Origin: SCGC-AG-212-J23 sp035762345
Lineage (GTDB): Bacteria; Pseudomonadota; Gammaproteobacteria; Burkholderiales; SG8-39
NCBI GenBank assembly: GCA_035762345.1
Contig: DASTPE010000079.1
Location: 5,329 to 69,328, forward strand
DNA: 64,000 bases
Direction: 5' to 3'
The first letter of the stretch is position 1. The number at the start of each line of letters is the position of its first letter. The notes under the pieces were generated by a model. The model did not search any database. It was not told the DNA's origin and saw only the letters and a program-made list of their open reading frames with translations. The position numbers and the translations under genes were made by a program. Positions 34,386-42,036 of this stretch are shown here, piece by piece.

Positions 34386-35810
34386 ATGCCCGTTGCACAA
34401 ACGGTAGCGCGACACGACGTCGCGGACCCGCAGCTCGTCGCGCTCAGGCTGCCGCCGCATTCCGTCGAAGCGGAGCAGTCCCTGCTCGGCGCGCTGGTTC
34501 TCGACAATCAAGCATTCGACCGCGTCGCTGACCTCGTTTCCGCGGACGATTTTTACCGCGACGACCACCGCCGCATCTGGCGCCACATCGCGCGCCTGGT
34601 GGAGGCGAGCCGGCCCGCCGACGTAGTCACGGTGTCCGAGTCGATCGAAGCGAGCGAGGACAAGGACAAGACCGGCGGGGCGGCCTACCTCGCGGCGCTT
34701 GCGCAGAACACGCCGAGCGCGCTCAACATCCGGCGTTACGCCGAGCTCGTGCGCGAGCGCGCGGTGCAGCGGCGCCTCGCGCAGGTCGCCACCGAGATCG
34801 CCGAGACCGCGCTCGCCCCGACCGGCAAGGAGGTGGGGCAACTTCTCGACGAGGCGGAGTCGAGGATCTTCCAGATCGCGGAGTCGGGCGCGCGCAAGGA
34901 CCAGGGCCTGATCGGCATCAGCCCGGTTCTTGCCAGGGTCTTCGAGCGCATCGACCACCTCCACAGCCAGGACAATCCCTCCGACGTCACCGGAGTTCCT
35001 TCCGGCTTCGTCGACCTCGACCGCAAGACCGCCGGATTGCAGCCGGGGGACCTGATCATCGTGGCCGGACGCCCGTCGATGGGAAAAACCGCGCTTGCGC
35101 TCAATATTGCGGAGCACGTCGCCCTGCATCCCAGCGTCGGCCTGCCCGTGGCGATCTTCAGCATGGAAATGAGTGCGACCCAGCTCGCCATGCGCATGCT
35201 TTCATCGATGGCCAGGGTCGATCAGACCAAGCTGCGCACGGGAAGGCTCGACAACGAGGAATGGGCCAACCTCACCGACGCGATCGGCAAGCTGAACGAA
35301 GCGCGCATTCACGTGGACGAGACGGCGGCCCTCAACGCTTTGGAACTCCGCGCGCGGGCGCGGCGCATGAAGCGCGAATACGGCAAGCTCGGCCTGGTGG
35401 TCGTCGACTACCTGCAGCTCATGTCGGCCACCTCTCAGGGCGAGAACCGCGCGACCGAGATATCGGAGATCTCGCGCTCGCTCAAGGCACTCGCCAAGGA
35501 GCTCGATGTCCCGGTGATCGCGCTCTCGCAGCTCTCGCGCGCGGTCGAGCAGCGCAACGACCGCCGGCCGCTGATGTCCGACCTGCGTGAATCGGGCGCG
35601 ATCGAGCAGGACGCCGACGTGATCCTTTTCATCTTTCGCGAAGAGGTCTATGCCCCGGAAAAAGAGGAAGCGAGGGGCAGAGCGGAAGTCATCATCGGAA
35701 AGCAGAGAAACGGGCCCATAGGTACTATTGCGCTTACGTTCATGGGGCAGTTCACTCGCTTCGCGAACGCCCTTGCCTTCGAGGGAGGCGGACAATGGCC
35801 GAACCGCTGA
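34386..35810 (+). CDS. dnaB: Replicative DNA helicase DnaB
   Basis: A 474-residue hexameric 5'-3' helicase. The N-terminal collar is LRLPPHSVEAEQSLLGALVLDNQAFD, followed by the linker and RecA-like motor: Walker A in IVAGRPSMGKTALALNIAE, then FSMEMSATQLAMRMLSS, Walker B in GLVVVDYLQLMS, QLSRAVEQRNDRRPLMSDLRESGAIEQDAD and the C-terminal IGKQRNGPIGTIALTF. No intein interrupts the P-loop. It lies after the ribosomal operon, as usual in the class, and overlaps the CDGSH gene by 16 bases. Confidence 0.98.
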   Translation: MPVAQTVARHDVADPQLVALRLPPHSVEAEQSLLGALVLDNQAFDRVADLVSADDFYRDDHRRIWRHIARLVEASRPADVVTVSESIEASEDKDKTGGAAYLAALAQNTPSALNIRRYAELVRERAVQRRLAQVATEIAETALAPTGKEVGQLLDEAESRIFQIAESGARKDQGLIGISPVLARVFERIDHLHSQDNPSDVTGVPSGFVDLDRKTAGLQPGDLIIVAGRPSMGKTALALNIAEHVALHPSVGLPVAIFSMEMSATQLAMRMLSSMARVDQTKLRTGRLDNEEWANLTDAIGKLNEARIHVDETAALNALELRARARRMKREYGKLGLVVVDYLQLMSATSQGENRATEISEISRSLKALAKELDVPVIALSQLSRAVEQRNDRRPLMSDLRESGAIEQDADVILFIFREEVYAPEKEEARGRAEVIIGKQRNGPIGTIALTFMGQFTRFANALAFEGGGQWPNR

Positions 35811-36043
35811 TCGCGCAGAAATCCCCTTATGCCGTCGAGCTCGCCCCCGGAGACTACTGGTGGTGCCGCTGCGGGCAGTCGAAGCGCCAGCCGTTCTGCG
35901 ACGGCTCGCACAAGACGACGGAGTTCACGCCGGTAAAGTTCACCATGTCCGAGGCGCAGAAGATCTGGCTGTGCGGCTGCAAGCGCAGCGGCAACAAGCC
36001 CTTCTGCGACGGGTCACACAAAAAGCTCGCTTCTACTTCTTAG
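35795..36043 (+). CDS. CDGSH iron-sulfur protein (tandem, two motifs)
   Basis: An 82-residue protein with two CDGSH zinc-finger-like [2Fe-2S] sites: C24-x-C26...C35, H39 (WWCRCGQSKRQPFCDGSHK) and C60-x-C62...C71, H75 (WLCGCKRSGNKPFCDGSHK). Both keep the unusual 3Cys-1His ligand set of mitoNEET, so two clusters in one chain are expected, with redox- and pH-sensitive lability. It is probably cytosolic and may move electrons or clusters. The start overlaps dnaB by 16 bases, and the 3' end overlaps the converging methyltransferase by 11 bases. Confidence 0.93.
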   Translation: MAEPLIAQKSPYAVELAPGDYWWCRCGQSKRQPFCDGSHKTTEFTPVKFTMSEAQKIWLCGCKRSGNKPFCDGSHKKLASTS

Positions 36044-36863
36044 CTGCGGTCCACTTCCCCTCCGCGCCTTTCTCGTCGCGGAAGCTGCCCTCCATCTTGG
36101 CGCCGCTGACGCGGCCGGTGAAGTCGCGGCGCACGCGGTTCTGATCGACGTAGGCAAAGCTGATCGCCGTGCCGCGCAGCTTGACATCGCGCAGCCCGGC
36201 GTGGATCGGGCCGAAAGCGAGGGTGCCGCTCACCTTCTGGAAGGTCTGCTCGAGCGTCATCTCGTGTTGCTGGCCGCCTGCGTCCAGGTTCCAGTTTCCC
36301 ATGACGTTGGCGGGCACGATCCAGAAGTAGGCGCGCCGTCCGTCGAGGGTGGAGATCTCGTCGGCTTCCCAGTCCTCCATGCTGAACGAGTGCGACACGA
36401 CGCGCGTGCCCGGCCGCATCGACAGGAGCTGCGGCCTGAGCTTCATGTTGAGGGCGGGCAGGAGGTACAGCGTGATCACCGTGGCCTGGGTGAAGTCGGT
36501 GGCGAAGATGTCGCCGTGCCGGATCTGCGCCTTGCCCGCGCCGGTTCCCGCGACGCCCGCTTTCTGCGCGTTCTCGTTCGCATGCTTCACCATCTCGGGG
36601 TTGTACTCGATGCCCACGGCGCGGGCGCCGAACTTCTTCGCCGCCATGATCGCGATCTTGCCGTCGCCCGCGCCCAGGTCCCACACATAATCGTTGGGCG
36701 TGACCTGCGCCATCACCAGCATGCGCTCGACCACGTCGTCGGGCGTCGGCACCCAGATGACGTCCTTGCCGGACTGGCCGACCTGCGGCGTGTACTGCGC
36801 TGCGGCGAGCGCCGCAAACGTTGAGAGGAAGAGAGCGATCGGGAGGCGGGCAAGAGCGGTCAT
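36033..36863 (-). CDS. Exported class I SAM-methyltransferase-like protein
   Basis: A 276-residue protein with an evident signal peptide (MTALARLPIALFLSTFAALAAAQ). It then has a Rossmann methyltransferase core: PTPDDVVERMLVMAQV, motif I VWDLGAGDGKIAIMAAKKFG, GIEYNPEMVKHANENAQ (motif II), GDIFATDFTQATVITLYLLP (motif IV). A C-terminal beta-rich extension (about 195-276) ends with charged strands. The FAM173/ATPSCKMT-like group has the same core. An exported SAM enzyme is puzzling because SAM is cytosolic; the hydrophobic N-terminus may instead be an uncleaved anchor. ATG 36863 or GTG 36866 may start it. Confidence 0.75.
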   Translation of the reverse strand: MTALARLPIALFLSTFAALAAAQYTPQVGQSGKDVIWVPTPDDVVERMLVMAQVTPNDYVWDLGAGDGKIAIMAAKKFGARAVGIEYNPEMVKHANENAQKAGVAGTGAGKAQIRHGDIFATDFTQATVITLYLLPALNMKLRPQLLSMRPGTRVVSHSFSMEDWEADEISTLDGRRAYFWIVPANVMGNWNLDAGGQQHEMTLEQTFQKVSGTLAFGPIHAGLRDVKLRGTAISFAYVDQNRVRRDFTGRVSGAKMEGSFRDEKGAEGKWTAAKK

Positions 36864-36951
36864 CACGGTTTCCGGAGGAAGAAAGGCTGCGAAATGTAGC
36901 AGAAAGGGGTCCCGCCTTGGCGAAACACCTTCCTGCTCGGATTATTCCTTG

Positions 36952-38418
36952 CTAGAGCACGTCGGCGGCGTGGTCGGCGAGTCGCGAGCGCTCGCCGCGG
37001 GCGAGCGTGACGTGCCCGGCGTGCCCCCAGTCCTTCATGCGGTCGACGACGTAGGTGAGGCCCGACGATCCTTCAGTAAGGTAAGGCGTGTCGATCTGCG
37101 CGATGTTGCCCAGGCACACCACCTTGGTGCCCGGGCCCGCGCGCGTGACCAGGGTCTTCATCTGCTTGGGCGTCAGGTTCTGCGCCTCGTCGATGATGAG
37201 CCACTTGTTGACGAAAGTGCGGCCGCGCATGAAGTTGAGTGACTTGATCCTGATGCGCGAGCGCACGAGGTCGCGCGTCGCGGCGCGGCCCCACTCGCCG
37301 CCCGACTCGTCCGAGGCGTTGAGCACGTCGAGATTGTCCTCGAGCGCGCCCATCCAGGGCTGCATCTTCTCCTCCTCGGTGCCCGGCAGGAAGCCGATGT
37401 CCTCGCCGAGCGGAACCGTCACCCGAGTCATGATGATCTCCGAGTAGCGCTTCTCGTCGAGCACCTGGGTGAGCCCGGCGGCGAGCGCGAGCAGCGTCTT
37501 GCCGGTCCCTGCCTGGCCGAGGATCGTGACGAAGTCGACCGCCGGATTCATGAGCAGATTGAGCGCGAAGTTCTGCTCGCGGTTGCGCGCGGTAACGCCC
37601 CACACCGAGTTCTTGGCGTGAGTGTAGTCGCGCAGCGTCTCGAGCACTGCGACGCGGCCGAAGGCTTCCTTCACCAGGGCGTGGAGCGGCCGCTCGCCCG
37701 ACTCGTCGTACACGAATTCGTTCACGTGGAGCTTTGGCACCAGCGGCCCGCGCACGCGGTAGTAAGTATGACCTTCCTTCTTCCACGACTCCATGTCCTT
37801 GCCGTGCGTGTTCCAGAAGTCGCGCGGCAGCGCGCGCACGCCGGTGTAGAGCAGGTCGGCGTCCTCGAGCACCTTGTCGTTGGTGTAATCCTCGGCGGCG
37901 AGCCCGAGCGCGCGCGCCTTGATGCGCATGTTGATGTCCTTCGACACCAGCACCACCTCGCGCTCGGGGTGCTTTTGCTGCAACGCGCGCACTACGGCGA
38001 GGATCTGGTTGTCGGTGCGGCCCGAGGCGAGCGTTGCCGGCAGCTCGCCGTTGATGGCTTCGGTCTGCAGAAAAAGCCGCCCCTTCGACTGCTGAGCGTC
38101 CCTGATCTTGAGCGCGAGGCCTTTCTTGATCGAGTCGACATCCGCGCTCACGATCTCGTCGAGGAATCGGCTCGCTTGGCGAGCGTTACGCGAGACGTCC
38201 GAAAGCCCGCGCTTGTGCTGGTCGAGCTCTTCCAGGGTCGCGATCGGCAGGTAGAGGTCGTGCTCGTCGAAGCGGAAGAGACTCGTCGGATCGTGCATCA
38301 GCACGTTCGTATCGATGACGAAGAGCTTCTTCGGCTTGGCTTGCTTGCGGGACGACTTCACGGCGAGGACGGACTCACTCTCTACTGCGGGCGGCTCGAC
38401 ATCATAATGCTTTAACAA
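36952..38418 (-). CDS. PhoH-family ATPase with N-terminal PIN domain
   Basis: A 488-residue fusion. The PIN-type nuclease domain (about 30-170) has KLFVIDTNVLMHDP, LEELDQHKRG and a late acidic set in VVLVSKDINMRIKARALG. The C-terminal PhoH domain has Walker A in FVTILGQAGTGKTLLALAAG and Walker B in KWLIIDEAQNLTPKQMKTLVTRAGPG. PIN-PhoH proteins are RNA helicase/nuclease enzymes associated with toxin-antitoxin-like RNA decay. The only fitting start is TTG 38418, inside the peroxiredoxin end, so translation is probably coupled. Substrate RNAs are unknown. Confidence 0.93.
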   Translation of the reverse strand: MLKHYDVEPPAVESESVLAVKSSRKQAKPKKLFVIDTNVLMHDPTSLFRFDEHDLYLPIATLEELDQHKRGLSDVSRNARQASRFLDEIVSADVDSIKKGLALKIRDAQQSKGRLFLQTEAINGELPATLASGRTDNQILAVVRALQQKHPEREVVLVSKDINMRIKARALGLAAEDYTNDKVLEDADLLYTGVRALPRDFWNTHGKDMESWKKEGHTYYRVRGPLVPKLHVNEFVYDESGERPLHALVKEAFGRVAVLETLRDYTHAKNSVWGVTARNREQNFALNLLMNPAVDFVTILGQAGTGKTLLALAAGLTQVLDEKRYSEIIMTRVTVPLGEDIGFLPGTEEEKMQPWMGALEDNLDVLNASDESGGEWGRAATRDLVRSRIRIKSLNFMRGRTFVNKWLIIDEAQNLTPKQMKTLVTRAGPGTKVVCLGNIAQIDTPYLTEGSSGLTYVVDRMKDWGHAGHVTLARGERSRLADHAADVL

Positions 38419-38857
38419 AGTTCAATACCTCCTGGACGTGGCCCGGCACTTTCACCCCGCGCCATTCGCGCACCACCCTTCGTTTTTCGTCAAGCAGGAA
38501 GGTGCTGCGCTCGATGCCGCGGACCTTTCTTCCGTACATGTTCTTCATCTTGATCACGCCGAACAGCTTGCACGCGGTCTCCTCCGCGTCCGAGAGCAGC
38601 TCGAACGGAAACTTCATCTTCGCCTTGAATCCCTCGTGCGACTTGAGCGAGTCGCGGGAGATACCGAACACTTCGGCGCCCGCGTTCGTGAATTGCCGGT
38701 GCAGATCCCTGAAGTCGGCGCCCTCGGTGGTGCAGCCCGGCGTATCGTCCTTCGGATAGAAATAGAGGAGCAGCTTGCTGCCACGAGCGCTCGAGAGCCT
38801 GAAGATGCCGCCGCCGGTGCTGGGAAGGCTGAAGTCCGGAACCGGCTTGCCGAGCAT
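38402..38857 (-). CDS. Thiol peroxidase of the Bcp/PrxQ family
   Basis: A 151-residue peroxiredoxin reducing H2O2 and organic peroxides with thioredoxin. The active motif is FYPKDDTPGCTTEGADF, with peroxidatic C42. The alpha2 resolving Cys five residues on, as in E. coli Bcp, is absent (the position is Gly/Ala). A second Cys, C96 in EETACKLFG, sits where alpha3-type PrxQ enzymes keep theirs, so an intramolecular disulfide is likely. VFGISRDSLKSHEGF and STFLLDEKRRVVREW are standard. It overlaps the PhoH start, forming an operon. Confidence 0.93.
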   Translation of the reverse strand: MLGKPVPDFSLPSTGGGIFRLSSARGSKLLLYFYPKDDTPGCTTEGADFRDLHRQFTNAGAEVFGISRDSLKSHEGFKAKMKFPFELLSDAEETACKLFGVIKMKNMYGRKVRGIERSTFLLDEKRRVVREWRGVKVPGHVQEVLNFVKAL

Positions 38858-38968
38858 TTCCAGAGTTTCTTATGCCTCTTCCGAGCAATGCGCTGTAACG
38901 CATTCATTGAACACAACTAATGTTTCCAATGCAAGCGCGCGCTGCGGGGTCCTGATTGGTAAGGCTTT

Positions 38969-39835
38969 TTAGCCGCGCAGGAACCGGCGTAGCTCTGCAA
39001 GAAGCTCCTTCGGCTTCTCCTCGGGGATGAAATGCCCGCACTGCAACGCGCGGCCGCGCACATCGCGCGCCACTTCGCCCCAGTCGGCGAGGCAGTCGAA
39101 AAGCGCCTCGATCACACCCTGCCGGCCCCAGAGCGCGAGGACCGGGATCTTGAGCTTCCTGTGCAAGTCCTTCCTGTCGTGCACGAGGTCGATGGTGGCG
39201 GCCGCGCGGTAGTCCTCGCAAGTGGAATGTGCATCAAAGCAGCGTGCGTACTCGGCGAGCGCGCGCCGGTCGAACACCCTGAGCCCGGTCTTTCCCCTGC
39301 CGAGGCGCTTCAAGATGTAGGCCGGGCCCATGCCCTTCAGCATCTGCTCGGGCAGCGGCGCCTCCTGGATCAGGAAAAACCAGTGATAGTAGGCCTTGGC
39401 GAACTGCAGGGTGGTGCTTTCGTACATCTTGAGCGTGGGCGAGATGTCGAGCACGGTGAGCGTCTGCACGCGCCGGCCGTGGTCGCGCGCCATGCGGTGT
39501 GCGACGCGGCCGCCGCGGTCGTGGCCGACGACGTGGAACTTGATGAAGCCGAGCGCTTCCATCGCCTCGACCATGTCGAGCGCCATCGCGCGCTTCGAGT
39601 AATTCGCGTGGCCCGGAACGTCGCGCGGCTTCGACGAGTCGCCGTAGCCGCGCAGGTCCGCGCACACCACGGTGTAGTCGTGCGCGAGCGCCGGCGCGAC
39701 CTTGTGCCAGATGACGTGCGTTTGCGGGTAACCGTGGAGCAGCAGCACCGGCGGGCCCTCGCCGCCCGCGACGAGGTTGATGGTCGCTCCGCTCGCTCGG
39801 ATTCTTTTCCTAATGAAGCCCGGAAAAAGGCTCAT
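38969..39835 (-). CDS. Alpha/beta hydrolase, haloacetate (fluoroacetate) dehalogenase-like
   Basis: A 288-residue hydrolase starting at ATG 39835. Motifs: LLLHGYPQTHVIWHKVAPALA, VVCADLRGYGDSSKP, and the nucleophile elbow GHDRGGR with D106, R107 and R110. Next are D130 (TVLDISP), H151-W152 (AYYHWFFLIQEAPLPE) and base H268 (CGHFIPEE). The spacing of D106/R107/R110/D130/H151/W152 equals that of D110/R111/R114/D134/H155/W156 in the structurally known fluoroacetate dehalogenase, whose Arg and His/Trp hold the carboxylate and fluoride. This supports 2-haloacetate hydrolysis rather than generic esterase activity. The ATG overlaps the DUF498 stop. Confidence 0.82.
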   Translation of the reverse strand: MSLFPGFIRKRIRASGATINLVAGGEGPPVLLLHGYPQTHVIWHKVAPALAHDYTVVCADLRGYGDSSKPRDVPGHANYSKRAMALDMVEAMEALGFIKFHVVGHDRGGRVAHRMARDHGRRVQTLTVLDISPTLKMYESTTLQFAKAYYHWFFLIQEAPLPEQMLKGMGPAYILKRLGRGKTGLRVFDRRALAEYARCFDAHSTCEDYRAAATIDLVHDRKDLHRKLKIPVLALWGRQGVIEALFDCLADWGEVARDVRGRALQCGHFIPEEKPKELLAELRRFLRG

Positions 39836-40200
39836 TCGAATAAGAGCGCGGCTGCGACCCTGCGTTCCTCGGCGACGAGGATGTTGTAAGTGCGGCACGC
39901 AGCCTGCAGGTCCATCACCTCGAGTCCAATCCCCGCCTGCGCGAGCGGCGCGGTGAGCCGCGGATGCGGAAAGCGCTGGCGCGGGCCGGTGCCGAGCAGC
40001 ACGATTTCGACGCCGAGCTCCTTCAGGAACCGGAAATCCTCCCCGGTGAGCGCCTCGAAGCGCTCGACGGACCAATCCTCGACACGATCGGCGAGTACCA
40101 CCAGACTCGAGGCGCGCCGCTCGCCGTTCACCATCACGTAGCCTTCGCCGTATCCCGTAATGGTGTTGACGCCGCTCGGACGGGACGCCTGGAGTTTCAC
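39832..40200 (-). CDS. Mth938-like (DUF498) domain protein
   Basis: A 122-residue protein with the DUF498/NDUFAF3-like fold: ITGYGEGYVMVNGERRASSLVVLAD, EDFRFLKELGVEIVLLGTGPRQRFPHPRL, and GIGLEVMDLQAACRTYNILVAEERRVAAALL. Bacterial members often sit beside sec or amino-acid genes, and the eukaryotic relative helps assemble respiratory complex I; the exact role here is unknown. It starts with GTG at 40200, 14 bases from the divergent alaC start, and overlaps the hydrolase gene by ATGA. Confidence 0.9.
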   Translation of the reverse strand: MKLQASRPSGVNTITGYGEGYVMVNGERRASSLVVLADRVEDWSVERFEALTGEDFRFLKELGVEIVLLGTGPRQRFPHPRLTAPLAQAGIGLEVMDLQAACRTYNILVAEERRVAAALLFE

Positions 40201-40202
40201 GC

Positions 40203-40212
40203 TAGAATTCTA
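40203..40212. promoter_or_regulatory. Divergent TAGAATTCTA -10-like palindrome between DUF498 gene and alaC
   Basis: The only sequence between the divergent start codons is a perfect 10-base palindrome, TAGAATTCTA. Read in either direction it contains the -10-like hexamer TAGAAT. With about six to seven bases to the transcription start, RNA would begin at or next to the A of the alaC ATG and the G of the DUF498 GTG. Neither gene has a Shine-Dalgarno sequence in this gap, which suggests leaderless transcripts. No convincing -35 elements were found. Confidence 0.4.
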
Positions 40213-40214
40213 CA

Positions 40215-41411
40215 ATGCGTGAGTTTTCAAGGATTAAGCGGCTGCCGCCGTACGTCTTCAACATCACCAACGAGCTCAAGATGGCGGCGCGGCGGCGCGG
40301 CGACGACGTCATCGATCTGTCGATGGGGAACCCCGACGGCCCGACGCCGAAGCACATCGTCGAGAAGCTGGTCGAGGCGTCGCAACGAATCGATACGCAC
40401 GGCTACTCGGTCTCGCGCGGCATCCCGAGGCTGAGAAAAGCCATCGCAGACTGGTATCGGCGCCGCTACGCGGTCGAGCTCGATCCCGACGCCGAGGCGA
40501 TCGTCACCATCGGCTCGAAGGAAGGTCTCGCGCATCTCCTGCTCGCGTGCCTGGAGCGCGGCGATACCGTGCTCGTGCCGAACCCGTCGTACCCGATCCA
40601 CATCTACGGGGCGATCATCGCCGGCGCCGACATCCGCTCGGTCCGCTTGACGCCCGGCGTGGATTTCTTCGCCGAGCTCGAGCGCGCGATCCGCGAGCTC
40701 ACGCCGAAGCCCAAGATGCTGGTCATCGGCTTCCCGTCGAATCCGACCGCGCAATGTGTCGATCTGAATTTCTTCGAAAAGATCATCGCTCTTGCGAGGC
40801 AGCACGACATCCTCGTCGTGCACGACCTGGCGTATGCCGACATTGTGTTCGACGGATACAAAGCGCCTTCCATCATGCAAGTGCCGGGAGCGCGGGACGT
40901 GGCGGTCGAGTTCTTCACCATGTCGAAGAGCTACAACATGGCCGGCTGGCGCATCGGCTTCATGGTCGGCAACCGCGACCTCGTGAGCGCGCTCGCGCGC
41001 ATCAAGAGCTACCACGACTACGGCAGCTTTACGCCGATCCAGGTGGCGTCGATCGTCGCGCTCGAAGGGCCCCAGGAGTGCGTCGAGGAAATTAGAAGCG
41101 GCTATGAAAAGAGACGCAATGTCATGGTGAAGGGCCTGCACGACATCGGCTGGAGGGTCGAGGTGCCGAAGGCCTCGATGTACCTCTGGGCCAAGATCCC
41201 CGAGCCCTACGCCGGCCTCGGCTCGATCGAGTTCACCAAGCGCCTGCTCGAAGGCGCGCGCATCGCAGTCGCGCCCGGCGTCGGCTTTGGCGACTACGGC
41301 GACGACCATGTGCGCATCGCGCTGATCGAAAACGAGCACCGCCTGCGCCAGGCGGTGCGCGGCATCCGCGATATGTTCAGAAAGGACGGACTGCTCAGAG
41401 GGGCGGCATGA
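40215..41411 (+). CDS. alaC: Alanine-forming aminotransferase AlaC (fold-type I, PLP)
   Basis: A 398-residue PLP enzyme making alanine from pyruvate and glutamate. The N-terminus RIKRLPPYVFNITNELKMAARRRGDDVIDLSMGNPDG is nearly diagnostic of AlaC. The PLP lysine is in FTMSKSYNMAGWRIGFMVGN, the Asp-Tyr pair in VVHDLAYADIVFDGY, and the carboxylate Arg in DDHVRIALIENEHRLRQA. It heads a run of amino-acid genes (alaC, GNAT, hom, thrC) and is divergent from DUF498. The upstream gap has no ribosome site, so it may be leaderless. Confidence 0.95.
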   Translation: MREFSRIKRLPPYVFNITNELKMAARRRGDDVIDLSMGNPDGPTPKHIVEKLVEASQRIDTHGYSVSRGIPRLRKAIADWYRRRYAVELDPDAEAIVTIGSKEGLAHLLLACLERGDTVLVPNPSYPIHIYGAIIAGADIRSVRLTPGVDFFAELERAIRELTPKPKMLVIGFPSNPTAQCVDLNFFEKIIALARQHDILVVHDLAYADIVFDGYKAPSIMQVPGARDVAVEFFTMSKSYNMAGWRIGFMVGNRDLVSALARIKSYHDYGSFTPIQVASIVALEGPQECVEEIRSGYEKRRNVMVKGLHDIGWRVEVPKASMYLWAKIPEPYAGLGSIEFTKRLLEGARIAVAPGVGFGDYGDDHVRIALIENEHRLRQAVRGIRDMFRKDGLLRGAA

Positions 41412-41436
41412 TGCCGCCGCAAAAAGCAGGCGCGGC

Positions 41437-42036
41437 GTGATCTACCCCAAGCCCGCTACGCTCGAGGGCCACGGGGTTCGCCTCGAGCCGCTTACCCCCG
41501 AGCACGAGAAGGCCCTGATGGAGGCCGCGAAAGATGGCCGGCTGTGGGAGCTTTTCTTCACCAGCGTGCCTGAGACCGAGAATACGAAGCGCTACATTGA
41601 AGACGCGCTCAAGGGGCAGGAGCGCAGCGACATGCTGCCCTGGGCGGTGCGCGAGCTGACGAGCGGCGCAATCGTAGGCTCGACGCGCTACCACGACATC
41701 ATCCCGGCGGCCGACCGGGTCGAAATCGGCTGGACCTGGTACGCGCAGCGCGTACAGCGCACGCACGTGAACACCGCATGCAAGCTGCTCCTCTTCGGCT
41801 ACGCGTTCGAGTCGCTAAAGTGCAAGGTGGTGGGACTTCGCACCGACAACTTCAACTTCCGCTCGCAGCGCGCGATCGAGGCGCTCGGCGCGAAGAAGGA
41901 CGGCGTCATCCGGCACCACTGGCCGCGCCGCGATGGCACGGTTCGGGACAGCGTCATGTACAGCGTGCTCGTGCACGAGTGGCCGGAGGTGAAGCGGCAT
42001 CTCGAATTGCGGCTGAAGAGAAATGAAACCCATTAA
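41437..42036 (+). CDS. GNAT acetyltransferase, RimJ/RimL type
   Basis: A 199-residue N-acetyltransferase. It starts at GTG 41437 (VIYPKPATLEGHGVRLEPLTPEH). The RimL-like hallmarks are VGSTRYHDIIPAADRVEIGWTWYAQRVQRTHVNTACKLLLFGYAFE, and then VGLRTDNFNFRSQRAIEALGAKKDGVIRHH. The family acetylates protein N-termini, aminoacyl compounds or small amines. It is sandwiched between alaC and hom and overlaps hom by 14 bases, so it is part of that operon. The substrate is unknown. Confidence 0.9.
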   Translation: MIYPKPATLEGHGVRLEPLTPEHEKALMEAAKDGRLWELFFTSVPETENTKRYIEDALKGQERSDMLPWAVRELTSGAIVGSTRYHDIIPAADRVEIGWTWYAQRVQRTHVNTACKLLLFGYAFESLKCKVVGLRTDNFNFRSQRAIEALGAKKDGVIRHHWPRRDGTVRDSVMYSVLVHEWPEVKRHLELRLKRNETH

